Assembly: GCF_009905545.1 (NCBI RefSeq)
Contig: NZ_JAAALB010000001.1
Location: 310,001-374,000, forward strand
Length of the DNA: 64,000 nucleotides
DNA from: Cellulophaga sp. BC115SP
GTDB taxonomy: Bacteria; Bacteroidota; Bacteroidia; Cytophagales; Spirosomataceae
Reading direction: 5' to 3'
Each line of letters starts with the position of its first letter. The first letter of the stretch is position 1. A model generated the notes under the pieces. That model saw nothing but the letters and a program-made list of their open reading frames with translations, had not been told where the DNA came from and made no database searches. The position numbers and the translations under genes are program-made. Of this stretch, positions 34,776 to 44,181 are shown piece after piece.

Positions 34776-37700
34776 TTAAAAATCAACATTGATACCCATT
34801 GTAAATCCTCTGTTCCAAGCTGAACTTTGTAAGTCCATATCAATCCAGTTGATATTGTTGTAAACCATTCCTAAGTTTTGTGCTTGGAAATAAACTCTTG
34901 CATGACTCAAGCCAAGGCTCTGAGAGAATTTGTCTGGCAAGTTGTATCCTAATGAGACGTTTCTAATTTTAATAAATGATCCATCTTTGTAGCCTAGTGC
35001 TGTGTAATAAGGGTCACCTGCTGCGGCTGTATAGTATGGGTGTTGATAATCTGCATTGGTATTGTTTGGTGTATAGTAGCTCACAACACGTTGGTTTGAA
35101 CGACCTGTCAATGCCTCACCTCCTGTGTTATACAAGTATTTCAAACGACCATACAACATTACTGATAATGAAAAACCTTTGTAGTCAAATGTGTTAGTCA
35201 TACCTACGATAAATCTAGGAATAGTACTTCCTAATACTCTACGGTCATTTGATGCATCGATTTTATAGTCTCCATTCTGATCTACAGGTCTTACAGAACC
35301 AACAGTGAATGCTTGTCCGTTAGCATTGAATTTAGCCATTTCAGCTGCATCAGCTTCTTTCCACAAACCAGCAGATTGGTAGTCATAAATTACGCCTTGG
35401 CTTTGACCAATAAACCATTTGTTGTTGATATCGTCTACTTTACCGTTTGCTAGAGATACAATCTCGTTAGCTTGCCATGAGCCGTTGAAAGTAGTGCTCC
35501 ATTCAAAGCCTCCTCTGTTCAAGTTTACCGTTGTTACTGTTAAATCAATACCTTGACTTGATGTTTCACCAATGTTTGCATAAGTGTTTACAAAACCTGT
35601 AACAGATGGAATCGTTTTCAACATCAACAAATCTGTTGTACGAGACGTATAGTAATCTAATGTACCACTAACTTTTCTTTTGAAGAATGAGAAATCAATA
35701 CCGTAGTTGATTTGGGTTGTTTTTTCCCAGGTTAAGTCTTGATTCGCTAAGGTTGAGTTATTCACTTGTCCTGTAGCCAAAGTACCTCCATAAGGGTAGT
35801 ATATTTGAGAAAGACCACCTTGAGTAGCATAAGGATCAATTGCCGAGTTACCAGTAACCCCCACCCCTGCTCTTACTTTCAAGTCATCAATCCAACGTTG
35901 ATCTGCCAAAAATGGCTCATTAGTCAATCTCCAACCTAAAGCAGTACTCGGGAAGAATGCCCATTTGTTTCCTTCTGCCAACTGTGACGCACCATCATAA
36001 CGACCTGATACTGTAATCAAGAATTTGTTATTGTAATCATAGTTGATACGACCTAAATATGAACGAAGTTGTCTCTGTGATAACGACGACCCCCAAGCAG
36101 ACAATGGAATATTTAAAGCATTCCATTTTTGACTTGTCATAGGCACGTTATCTGCTGCCATATTATTTTTGTCGTAAGTCCACTCTGTTTGAGTTTGGAG
36201 TGCCAATACACTCAATTGATGCTTTCCTATGGTTTTGTTATAGGTTAGCATATTATCCAAAGTATAAGACAAGGCTTGATCTTTGGTCAATGAAGCATAA
36301 CTTGATCCTGTTCTGATTACTGAGTTCGCATCTAAGAATACCCCATTTTTATTGATTGAAACGTCTGGACCAAAGTTCATTCTGAATTTCAAACCATCCA
36401 ATGCTTTAGAGAATCCAGCGAAGTTGATTTCAGAATACAAACTACCAAAAATACGTAAGTTGCTACGCTGATCCTGAGAATAATTCTCTTCGTTTACAAC
36501 CGTTTTGAAAGCATCGTCACCGCCAGGATACAAGATTCTTGCGCCATTGGCATCGTATGGTACGGTATAAGAAAACAAGTTTCTAGCACTTTCATACAAG
36601 CCCGAAGCACCTACGTTAGTGTTTTTACCTGCACCAGATTGTCCGTACTCATTCACAGAATAGGCTGCATTTAAGACACCGCCCATCGAGAACCACGCAT
36701 TTGGTTTTACGTCAACACTCAATTTTGCAGAGTAACGCTTGTAGCTTTGTCCTTTTACTGTACCTTGGTTATCGATAAAACCAAAAGAGGCGTAAGACTT
36801 CATTTTATCAGTACCACCACTTACACTGATCGTATGTTGACCTGTCAATGACGGACGAGTTACCATACCAATCCAGTCTGTATTTTGTACCTTAGAACCG
36901 TCCCAAGTGCCACCTTCCCAGCCTTTTAGGATATTATTCCAAGATGATAAGTCTCCTGAGCCTTTGAAAATCAAGAAGTCATTGGCCTGAGTAGGTTTGT
37001 CACCACGAGGATACAAATTCTGATTCAAATAATAATATGACCATCTTCTGTAATCGATATATTGCGCAGCGTCCATCAATGGTGAGCTGTTTTGCAATGT
37101 TTCAGTGGTAAAGTTAGAGTTCAAACTCAAGGTATATTTACCATTTTTACCTCTTTTCGTAGTGATAATCACAACACCGTTTGCACCACGCGAACCATAA
37201 ATAGCCGTAGCAGAAGCATCTTTCAAAATGTCTACTGTTTCAATATCGTTAGGGTTGATGTTATCGATACCACCCGATGTCAATGGAATGTTATCTACTA
37301 CGTACAAAGGTGAGTTTGAAGCTGTCAACGAACGAACCCCACGAATCGTGATATTTCCTACTTGACCGGGTCTTTCATTAGAAGTAATGTCAACCCCAGC
37401 CGCTCTACCTTGCATACCTTGTAGCGCATTGGCAACAGGTCTTTGTGTAAGGTCTTTAGCACTTACGCTTACTACTGCACCTGTAACGTCTGATTTTTTA
37501 CGCTCGCCATAACCAATTACGACAACCTCTTCTAAGGCTTTCGTATCTGTTTGTAATACTACATTTATTACCGTCTGATTTCCAACTGCTACTTCTTTTG
37601 TTTCGTAGCCCGTCGAAGAAATTACTAACACCGCATTGCCATCTGGTACATTGAGTTTGAACGAACCATCTACACCAGTTGTGGTTCCTTGATTTGTACC

Positions 37701-37913
37701 TTTGATTTTAATACTTGCTCCTGGAAGAATTTCTCCATCGCTTCCAGTAACCTTTCCAGTTACAGGCAAAGCCAAACTTGATTTGTTTGTTACTCTTACC
37801 GAATGTAGCAAACTAGCCTCTTTTGCAAGTACCAAATTGCCTTTACCTTCAACTTGAGTATAACTTCCAGCTAAGGCCACAAGCACACCCACATTTAGTA
37901 ATTTTTTGAGCAT
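34776..37913 (-). CDS. SusC/RagA-family TonB-dependent outer-membrane transporter
   Basis: A 1045-residue receptor. After the signal peptide (MLKKLLNVGVLVALAGSYTQVEG) comes a carboxypeptidase-D-like domain (VTGKVTGSDGEILPGASIKIK), the SusC TonB-box region EEVVVIGYGERKKSDVTGAV and the plug with VTIRGVRSLTASNSPLYVVDN and DATAIYGSRGANGVVIITTK, followed by a 22-strand barrel. Without an STN domain it is unlikely to signal to an anti-sigma factor. With SusD it imports an oligosaccharide or peptide. The nearest regulator is the AraC gene at 38577, divergent across 663 bp. Confidence 0.95.
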   Translation of the reverse strand: MLKKLLNVGVLVALAGSYTQVEGKGNLVLAKEASLLHSVRVTNKSSLALPVTGKVTGSDGEILPGASIKIKGTNQGTTTGVDGSFKLNVPDGNAVLVISSTGYETKEVAVGNQTVINVVLQTDTKALEEVVVIGYGERKKSDVTGAVVSVSAKDLTQRPVANALQGMQGRAAGVDITSNERPGQVGNITIRGVRSLTASNSPLYVVDNIPLTSGGIDNINPNDIETVDILKDASATAIYGSRGANGVVIITTKRGKNGKYTLSLNSNFTTETLQNSSPLMDAAQYIDYRRWSYYYLNQNLYPRGDKPTQANDFLIFKGSGDLSSWNNILKGWEGGTWDGSKVQNTDWIGMVTRPSLTGQHTISVSGGTDKMKSYASFGFIDNQGTVKGQSYKRYSAKLSVDVKPNAWFSMGGVLNAAYSVNEYGQSGAGKNTNVGASGLYESARNLFSYTVPYDANGARILYPGGDDAFKTVVNEENYSQDQRSNLRIFGSLYSEINFAGFSKALDGLKFRMNFGPDVSINKNGVFLDANSVIRTGSSYASLTKDQALSYTLDNMLTYNKTIGKHQLSVLALQTQTEWTYDKNNMAADNVPMTSQKWNALNIPLSAWGSSLSQRQLRSYLGRINYDYNNKFLITVSGRYDGASQLAEGNKWAFFPSTALGWRLTNEPFLADQRWIDDLKVRAGVGVTGNSAIDPYATQGGLSQIYYPYGGTLATGQVNNSTLANQDLTWEKTTQINYGIDFSFFKRKVSGTLDYYTSRTTDLLMLKTIPSVTGFVNTYANIGETSSQGIDLTVTTVNLNRGGFEWSTTFNGSWQANEIVSLANGKVDDINNKWFIGQSQGVIYDYQSAGLWKEADAAEMAKFNANGQAFTVGSVRPVDQNGDYKIDASNDRRVLGSTIPRFIVGMTNTFDYKGFSLSVMLYGRLKYLYNTGGEALTGRSNQRVVSYYTPNNTNADYQHPYYTAAAGDPYYTALGYKDGSFIKIRNVSLGYNLPDKFSQSLGLSHARVYFQAQNLGMVYNNINWIDMDLQSSAWNRGFTMGINVDF

Positions 37914-38576
37914 TGAGATTAGGTTTTATATGAAATAATTGACAGAAAAAAGACCGCTCTTAATATGATTTATTTTATATTATTTTGTCTTTTTTGTCAA
38001 AGATATTACCATCCCAAACCCAAACCATCATGCTCCGTCCTGAACCATATAGCTACATTTTATTAAATTCATTCTTAAATTGATTCTATTTTCATTTAAG
38101 AAAAATATAATTTTTTCTATATATACTTTTTTTAGTGCTATTTTTAAAAAATATTAATAAAGATTTCTCAAAAGCATAAAACCTATCAGAATGGTTTCCG
38201 AAATCGTTTACGGAACATAAACTATCTTCATTATACGTAAAAAAAATATTACTATTTTGAATCAAAACTAGTATTTTTAAATAGTACAATTGTAATAGTT
38301 TATTGAGTAAATCAAAGCCCTATTTTATGCTTTTTATAGAATAAAATCGCCAGTATTTTTTTACTGATTTTGAAAGTTTTTTTGTCAAACTGCCTAAAAC
38401 CTGATTAATATCACCTTATTTATCCTGCTAATCTTTGCCTAAGCAGTACAGCAACAGGACAGTTCAAATTGTATTATTCTATCAAGACATGTCGTAGCTC
38501 GGGGAACAAATGAATACTCTTTTTCTATTATCTATACAACAAATGTTGACCTACTAAACTCAGCAAAACAATCAAT
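37914..38576. other. 663-bp divergent regulatory region
   Basis: The region between susC and the AraC gene has no coding frame. On the minus strand a TATCTTTG (37997-38004) fits the Bacteroidota -7 element for susC, giving an 84-nt leader; no -33 TTTG is at the optimal distance, only a CAAA 10-16 bp away. A CCGAAATCGTTTACGG palindrome-like word lies near 38198-38213. Very AT-rich otherwise. Confidence 0.4.
37997..38004 (-). promoter_or_regulatory. candidate -7 box of susC
   Basis: TATCTTTG on the minus strand matches TAnnTTTG exactly and lies 84 bp before the susC ATG. The -33 partner is not at the usual distance, so the call rests on one element. Confidence 0.35.
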
Positions 38577-39422
38577 ATGAAATACATTTTTGAAGAAAAC
38601 TCTTTCCATAGTCATTTTTCATTACTAATTGAAGAAAACAGATTTGAACATATTTTTTATGACAATCGCGAAGAACGTTTGCTTACGATTGTGTGGAACC
38701 GTGGGGAATCTCAGCAGATCTCGATAGATGGATACTGTTATACTTTTCCCAAAAACACGATTCTTCCACTAATGGTAAATCAGTCTTTTTGGTTTGAAAA
38801 ACCTCAAAATTTAGTTATCTGGCGTTTCAATAGAGAATTCTATTGTATTGTCGACCACGACAAAGAGGTATCCTGTGTGGGCTTTTTGTTTTATGGCATG
38901 AGAGAAATCACCTTTTTTCGCCTCAATGAAGAAAATCTGTCAAGGTTCGAATCGCTTCGTACGGTATTTATCGATGAGTTTAGTACCATTGATACCATCC
39001 AAGGCGAAATGCTGAGAATGTTACTCAAGCGTTTGATTATTTTAGTAACCAGAATCGCCAAAGAACAAAGTATTCAACCACCTATGGAGGAGCAAGATTT
39101 TGACATAGTTCGCCGATATAATATTGCCGTCGAAAACCACTACAAAACCAAACATCAGGTGCAAGATTATGCCGATATGCTGAGCAAATCGCCCAAAACA
39201 TTATCCAATTTATTTGCCTTATACAATCACAAATCACCTCTTCAAATTATCCACGAGCGTATTACGCTTGAAGCCAAACGTTTACTGATTTTTACAGAAA
39301 AGCCCACTAAAGAAATTGCCTTTGACCTAGGTTTTGAGGAAGTTGCCCATTTTAGTCGCTTATTCAAGAAGGTAGTTGGCGACTCTCCTACTGATTTTAA
39401 AGAAAAACATTTTAGAAATTAA
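38577..39422 (+). CDS. AraC-family transcriptional regulator
   Basis: A 281-residue protein with a divergent N-terminal half (FDNREERLLTIVWNRGESQQISIDGYCYTFPKNTILPL) and a C-terminal HTH pair from about residue 180: VQDYADMLSKSPKTLSNLFALYNHKSPLQIIHERI and TKEIAFDLGFEEVAHFSRLFKKVVGDSPTDF. It is followed in the same direction by the AhpD-like gene, which is its likeliest target. Control of the divergent susCD pair is also possible. Confidence 0.88.
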   Translation: MKYIFEENSFHSHFSLLIEENRFEHIFYDNREERLLTIVWNRGESQQISIDGYCYTFPKNTILPLMVNQSFWFEKPQNLVIWRFNREFYCIVDHDKEVSCVGFLFYGMREITFFRLNEENLSRFESLRTVFIDEFSTIDTIQGEMLRMLLKRLIILVTRIAKEQSIQPPMEEQDFDIVRRYNIAVENHYKTKHQVQDYADMLSKSPKTLSNLFALYNHKSPLQIIHERITLEAKRLLIFTEKPTKEIAFDLGFEEVAHFSRLFKKVVGDSPTDFKEKHFRN

Positions 39423-39647
39423 GTTAGCTGGCAAAATTAAAATAATTGTACCAGCAATAGGCTTTAGGCTGTAAGCCGTAGGCATTAGGCAAACAAATTT
39501 TGATGAAATCCGTAAGCCCAAAGCTGATTACTGAAGGCTTAGGAAATATTGGTAACAAGTCGGGAAAAAGTGGTTCGTTGTGAGCGAGTCTATTGTATCA
39601 ACTTTGCATCAACAAAATGATTCAATTATACTTAAACAAAATCGAAC
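39423..39647. repeat. intergenic AGGC-type repeat before the AhpD-like gene
   Basis: Around 39459-39540 are AGGCTTTAGGCTGTAAGCC, GTAGGCATTAGGCAAAC and GTAAGCCCAAAGC, another copy of the degenerate repeat family seen in the arsenic locus. No gene fits here. Confidence 0.45.
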
Positions 39648-40181
39648 ATGAAAACTTTTGAAGTCCCAACTCGCGAACAAGTATCTGAAACAAACCAACA
39701 TATTTTTGATAACCTCAAAAAAGGAATAGGCATGGTTCCTAATTTGTATGCCACTTTTGCTCATTCAGACAATGCTTTGTCGAGCTATGTGACACTACAG
39801 AGTATGAAATCTTCTTTGAGCAATAAGGAAAAAGAGGTTGTAAACTTGGTGGTAAGTCAGATCAACGACTGTATCTACTGTCTTTCGGCACACACAGCTA
39901 TTGGCAAAATGAACGGTTTCTCAGACGAACAAATCATCAAAATTCGTAAAGTAGCCATCGATTTTGACGCCAAATTGCAAGCTTTAGCACAATTCGTAAA
40001 AGAAACGACTATTGAGCGTGGACACCCTAGTCAAGCATCTGTAGAAGCATTTTTGGAAGCAGGTTATACCAATGCTCAATTAGTGGATACCATCGTATTG
40101 ATTGGCGATAAAATCATCACCAATTATCTACATGGCGTAACGAAAGTACCTGTTGATTTTCCTGTTGCAGTAGCAATTTAG
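39648..40181 (+). CDS. AhpD-like peroxidase-related protein (carboxymuconolactone decarboxylase family)
   Basis: A 177-residue all-helical protein with the AhpD active-site motif NDCIYCLSAH (Cys75, Cys78, His82). The CxxCxxxH arrangement gives thiol-dependent peroxidase or disulfide-reductase activity in AhpD. The N-terminal GIGMVPNLYATFAHSDNALSSYV is typical of the peroxidase-related enzyme subgroup. It probably responds to oxidative or electrophile stress under the upstream AraC regulator. The substrate is unproven. Confidence 0.85.
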   Translation: MKTFEVPTREQVSETNQHIFDNLKKGIGMVPNLYATFAHSDNALSSYVTLQSMKSSLSNKEKEVVNLVVSQINDCIYCLSAHTAIGKMNGFSDEQIIKIRKVAIDFDAKLQALAQFVKETTIERGHPSQASVEAFLEAGYTNAQLVDTIVLIGDKIITNYLHGVTKVPVDFPVAVAI

Positions 40182-40186
40182 TGATT

Positions 40187-40237
40187 GGTGATTGAGTGAA
40201 TGAGTGATTATTTTTAAAAAAACTCATTCACTCAACC
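40187..40237. terminator. bidirectional hairpin between convergent genes
   Basis: TTGAGTGAATGAGT (40192) and ACTCATTCACTCAA (40222) form a perfect 14-bp stem around an A/T-rich loop with T and A tracts, in the 60-bp gap between the AhpD-like gene and the convergent membrane-protein gene. It is well placed to terminate both. Confidence 0.75.
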
Positions 40238-40241
40238 TAAA

Positions 40242-40562
40242 TTAAAGCCCATGCGGCGATGAAAGCTGCATTTTTACTGGCTCTACCATTTGAATACTGA
40301 GCATTGAAACCAGCTGAAATACTGTCGCAAACATCCCAATAATAGCAAAAGCCTGCACCAAATATCCTATCATAACCAAGAGCTTCTCGATATATGCTAG
40401 TCTAGAGGGAACCTCATCCTCGTCGTCTACAAGACTTCCGAATAAACTTCTACAGTACAAAATAACATCCTGATGATGTACAATGATTTTCCCCAAAAAG
40501 AAAACGAAGATATTAAATACAAACGCTGGCAAGGTTGTCAGCAAAGAACCGATGATGAGCAT
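40242..40562 (-). CDS. small membrane protein of unknown function
   Basis: A 106-residue protein with two hydrophobic stretches (MLIIGSLLTTLPAFVFNIFVFFLGKIIV and LLVMIGYLVQAFAIIGMFATVFQLVSML) separated by an acidic loop FGSLVDDEDEVPSR. No family recognised. It stands alone, convergent to the AhpD-like gene. The frame is short but has plausible composition and a clear terminator on its 3' side. Confidence 0.55.
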   Translation of the reverse strand: MLIIGSLLTTLPAFVFNIFVFFLGKIIVHHQDVILYCRSLFGSLVDDEDEVPSRLAYIEKLLVMIGYLVQAFAIIGMFATVFQLVSMLSIQMVEPVKMQLSSPHGL

Positions 40563-40904
40563 GATTAAATAGGTTAAAATGAGTTTATTATAAATAGGTA
40601 TTTTAAAAGTGTTTAAGTACTCCCTTCTTCTTTTATACTCGATTTGTAAATTAATTTTTCCAAAACTCTAAAACTTTAGCTTTTGGTGAATATAGTTTCA
40701 CTGGGTATATCCACAAAATAAGACTTTTCAATTCCTCCTCCACGAAAACTCAGTATCCAAAAATGTATATTCAGATGGATTTTCTGTAGCTTAAGTTAAA
40801 TTATTAGGTTTATTTCTCAACTTGTGAGCAACTTTGTAAACTCATAAATGGCTTTAGATAAATGGCAAAAATGCATAAAGTTAGATTAATGAATTAGAAA
40901 AAGA
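40563..40904. other. upstream region of the LytS kinase gene
   Basis: 342 bp without a gene between two divergent transcripts. It must contain both promoters, but no clear TTTG/TAnnTTTG pair is visible. Confidence 0.35.
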
Positions 40905-41996
40905 ATGTCCAAAACTAGAGATACCTTCCTGAGCATACGTAAAAAACGAATTATTATCATCGTTTTTGCCTTTGTGCTGTACAATTTAGTTTCCTATATC
41001 ATAGACCCATTTTCGGCTTATTGGAAAATCTATTTCCAGCGGGACTCGCTGAATATCTTTTTGGACCTGTTTCTCAATTTTAGCTTTTGCTGCCTCATTT
41101 CTGAATCGAGTATCTATTTAGGAATGCAACTCAACCACTATATCCCTTGGACCAAAAGTCCATATCGCAGACTATTGATTGAAACGGGGCTTAACTTCAT
41201 CTTGGTCATGCTTGCTATTGGCTTCTTTGATTTTTTGTACCGATTCCTAGAAATGTGTGAGGCTTGTCAGAATGTAACAAGCTCAATGAGTATCGAGATG
41301 CAACGAGGTTATATTCAGTGGATTGTGGTGAGTGTCATTATCTCTTTCATGATTATTGGCATCAATACCTGCGTGTATTTGATTGACAATTGGAAAAACT
41401 CCGAAATACGTGCCGCAGCACTCGACCAAATGGCTGTGGAGGCTGAGTTATACTCACTCAAACTCCAAATTGATCCCCATTTTGTGTTCAATAACCTCAG
41501 CGTTTTATCAGAAATGATTCTGAAAGACCAGCAATTGGGCTATGAATATGCCGAAAACTTTTCGAGAATATACCGTTATATGCTCGTCAATACCAAAAAG
41601 GACATTATATCTCTCGAGGAGGAATTAAGGTTTTTAAAATCATACATCTTTCTGATTAAACAACGAATTGGAGACGGCGTAACGTTTGAAGTGGATATTG
41701 AAAAAGAGTGTTTAGGGGCTTATTTGCCTCCTTTAACCTTACAGTTATTGGTAGAAAACGCACTGAAGCATAATAAAACCTCTCGCAGGAATCCGCTCCA
41801 AATTTGCATCTATAATACCGACAAAAATGAGGTTATCGTAGAGAATAACCTTCTTCCGATTGAAAACCCCTTGAATTCATCAGGATTAGGACTACAAAAC
41901 ATTCAAAGACGCTATAAGTTATTATGGCAAAAGGGTTTAGAAATTGACAAAAGCACCGATATTTTCAAAGTAATTATACCACTCATAAAAGCATGA
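40905..41996 (+). CDS. LytS-type sensor histidine kinase
   Basis: A 363-residue membrane kinase. Four hydrophobic segments lie before residue 165 (IIIIVFAFVLYNLVSYII, IFLDLFLNFSFCCLI, FILVMLAIGFFDFLY, IVVSVIISFMIIGINTCVYLI). The His_kinase domain follows with LKLQIDPHFVFNNLSVL (phospho-accepting His192) and the ATPase part LTLQLLVENALKHNK and SGLGLQNIQRRYKLL. No large sensor domain is present. The response regulator gene overlaps its stop by 4 nt. The RND efflux operon begins about 150 bp after that regulator, so the pair may control it. Confidence 0.92.
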   Translation: MSKTRDTFLSIRKKRIIIIVFAFVLYNLVSYIIDPFSAYWKIYFQRDSLNIFLDLFLNFSFCCLISESSIYLGMQLNHYIPWTKSPYRRLLIETGLNFILVMLAIGFFDFLYRFLEMCEACQNVTSSMSIEMQRGYIQWIVVSVIISFMIIGINTCVYLIDNWKNSEIRAAALDQMAVEAELYSLKLQIDPHFVFNNLSVLSEMILKDQQLGYEYAENFSRIYRYMLVNTKKDIISLEEELRFLKSYIFLIKQRIGDGVTFEVDIEKECLGAYLPPLTLQLLVENALKHNKTSRRNPLQICIYNTDKNEVIVENNLLPIENPLNSSGLGLQNIQRRYKLLWQKGLEIDKSTDIFKVIIPLIKA

Positions 41997-42751
41997 TCCA
42001 GAAAGTATTAATCATAGAAGACGAAAGACCAAATGCCGATAGACTTGAACGTTTGATTAAATCTGTTCGCCCTAATGCACAGATTGTAGATGTCTTGGAG
42101 TGTATTTGTGAAAGTATCGAATGGTTTGAAAGCCACGAAATGCCTGACGTAGTGATGATGGATATTCGTTTGTCAGATGGATTGAGCTTCGAGATTTTTG
42201 AAAAAACTACTATTTCTTGTCCTATCATTTTTACAACTGCTTATGACGAATACGCCGTAAAGGCTTTCAAATATAATAGCATTGATTACCTACTCAAACC
42301 TGTAGAGTTGGATGAATTAGAGCGGGCTTTCCAGAAATTAGAGAGTACGTCGTCAGCACCAGAGCCAGCTTCTTTGGCTAATTTGTTAAATTATTTTCAG
42401 CCCAAAGATTTCCGAACTCGCTTTTTACTGCCCTACCGAGATGGCTACAAAAGCCTACAAATCAACGACATATCATATTTTTACTCTAAGCTAAAAATCA
42501 CTCGTGCAAAGCTACACAATGGTTCAGAAGAAATCATTCCATTGACCATGGAAGAGTTAGAAGAACAACTAAACCCTAAGGATTTTTTTCGTGCCAATCG
42601 CCAGTTTATCATCCATGTAGATGCTATTGAACAAATTCATAATTATTTTAATGGTAAACTAAAAGTTGACCTCAAGCGTACACCCGAAGATATGGAGCTG
42701 ATTGTAAGTCGTGAAAAAGCAAGCCTTTTAAAAGCTTGGTTAGATTTTTAG
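41993..42751 (+). CDS. LytTR-family response regulator
   Basis: A 252-residue regulator: receiver domain with VLIIEDERPN, phospho-acceptor Asp57 (VVMMDIRLSDG), the Thr and Lys of TTAYDEYAVKAF and IDYLLKPVELDEL, then a LytTR DNA-binding domain from about residue 140 (FLLPYRDGYKSLQINDISYFYS, FFRANRQFIIHVDAIEQIHNYFNGKLKVDL). It overlaps the kinase gene by 4 nt. The efflux operon at 42898 is the natural target. Confidence 0.93.
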   Translation: MIQKVLIIEDERPNADRLERLIKSVRPNAQIVDVLECICESIEWFESHEMPDVVMMDIRLSDGLSFEIFEKTTISCPIIFTTAYDEYAVKAFKYNSIDYLLKPVELDELERAFQKLESTSSAPEPASLANLLNYFQPKDFRTRFLLPYRDGYKSLQINDISYFYSKLKITRAKLHNGSEEIIPLTMEELEEQLNPKDFFRANRQFIIHVDAIEQIHNYFNGKLKVDLKRTPEDMELIVSREKASLLKAWLDF

Positions 42752-42897
42752 TAGCTAAAACCTTATGCTTCTCCCAAATTTCGGTCAGGCACGTTTTCTT
42801 TTCAGAATCCAATTTTGTCGTTTCGGTCAAATTTGACTAACCTTCTCGCTTTTCTCTTTATTTCTTTGTATCAAAAATTTTCTATCTATACGAAATC

Positions 42898-44016
42898 ATG
42901 ATACAAACCGTATTCAGAACAAGATTGTCTAGTAAGGCACTATTGTTTTTTGCTTTTACACTCTTGTTATTTTCATGTAAAGAACAAGCACAGCAAACCC
43001 AACAGCCACCTCTAATTGTTGATTTTATCCAATTAGGCGCTACAAACGCCGAAGTCGAAAAAAAATATCCTGGCACAATTGAGGGAACAGTCAATGTCGA
43101 CATCAAAGCTCAAGTAACAGGTTATTTAGAGCAGATTTATGTCAAAGAAGGTGACTATGTCAAAAAAGGTCAACCTCTTTTCAAAATCAAAGGAGATGTT
43201 TACGGCGAACAAGTCAATAATAGCAAAGCACAATTAGAAGCTGCTTTGGCAGCACAAGCCACAGCCAAACTCGAAGTTGAAAAACTCAAACCCTTAGTAG
43301 CAGGAAAGGTTGTATCCGAAATGCAACTCAAAACCGCACAATCCAACTATGAGGCAGCCACTGCACAAGTGCAACAAGCCAAAGCAGGATTGAGCTCTTC
43401 CAAAATCAATCTCGATTTTAGTGTTCTCAAAGCTCCAGTAAGTGGCTATATCGGACGTATTCCCAATCGTATCGGCAACTTGGTGATGCCAAATGATGCT
43501 ACGCCATTGACGACACTTTCAGAAATCAACGAGGTTTTAGTCTATTTCTCTTTGAGCGAAGCCGACTATATCTCTTTTGCCAAAGAAGGCGGTTTACAGA
43601 AAAATGCCAATTCAGTGGAGTTGGTAATGGCAGATGGCTCTGTGTATAACCACAAAGGTCGCCTGACTGTGGCAAGTGGGAATATCGATAAAATGACAGG
43701 AAGTATGTCATTCAAAGCGATTTTCCCCAATCCTCAAAAGCTTCTTCGTTCTGGCGGTACAGCAAGAGTTGTACTCAAAAAAGACTTTGACGGCGTGTTG
43801 AAAGTACCAATGGGTAGTGTCAAAGATATTCAAGATAAATTTTTCGTCTTTACCCTTGGCGACAGCAGCAAAGTTGCCATGAAACCTTTTGAAGTAGCAG
43901 GTAAAGTAGACGGTCAATATATCGTAAAATCAGGTCTGAAAGCAGGCGAGAAAATCGCCACCAACAACATCGACATGCTCAACGAAGGCGTAGTAGTGAA
44001 GGCGGTAATTAAGTAG
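42898..44016 (+). CDS. RND efflux membrane-fusion lipoprotein (second system)
   Basis: A 372-residue adaptor with a long lipoprotein signal (ALLFFAFTLLLFSC, Cys at about 27). Lipoyl-like half-motifs are VDIKAQVTGYLEQIYVKEGDYVKKGQPLFKI and FSVLKAPVSGYIGRIPNRIGNLV, around a helical hairpin with AALAAQATAKLEVEKLK. It connects the pump at 44182 with the channel at 47358. The CTTTGTAT element about 30 bp upstream partly resembles a -7 box. Confidence 0.92.
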   Translation: MIQTVFRTRLSSKALLFFAFTLLLFSCKEQAQQTQQPPLIVDFIQLGATNAEVEKKYPGTIEGTVNVDIKAQVTGYLEQIYVKEGDYVKKGQPLFKIKGDVYGEQVNNSKAQLEAALAAQATAKLEVEKLKPLVAGKVVSEMQLKTAQSNYEAATAQVQQAKAGLSSSKINLDFSVLKAPVSGYIGRIPNRIGNLVMPNDATPLTTLSEINEVLVYFSLSEADYISFAKEGGLQKNANSVELVMADGSVYNHKGRLTVASGNIDKMTGSMSFKAIFPNPQKLLRSGGTARVVLKKDFDGVLKVPMGSVKDIQDKFFVFTLGDSSKVAMKPFEVAGKVDGQYIVKSGLKAGEKIATNNIDMLNEGVVVKAVIK

Positions 44017-44181
44017 AAGGCACTAGGCAAAGAGAAAGTATAAATCCTTATCTCTCCTTGCTTGATGCCTATCCCATTGTAACAAAAAGGCAAAGAGACT
44101 TTAAACAAAGAGAATGTATAAAATTTAATCCCTCTTTGCCTGATGCCTCACCCCTTTTTGCCTAATTAAAAAAAATCAACC
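44017..44181. repeat. tandem AGGCAAAGAG-type repeat inside the second efflux operon
   Basis: Two degenerate copies of about 70 bp (44023-44090 and 44091-44165) each start with AGGCAAAGAG, contain AGTATAAA or ATGTATAAA, and end with TTGATGCCT or CTGATGCCT. AGGCAAAGAG pairs with CTCTTTGCCT, so each can fold back. It occupies the adaptor-pump gap, as in the first efflux operon. Confidence 0.55.

Noticed and set aside
38092-38289. A 65-residue reading frame in the susC upstream region
   Set aside because: Low-complexity, AT-driven composition inside a divergent promoter region.
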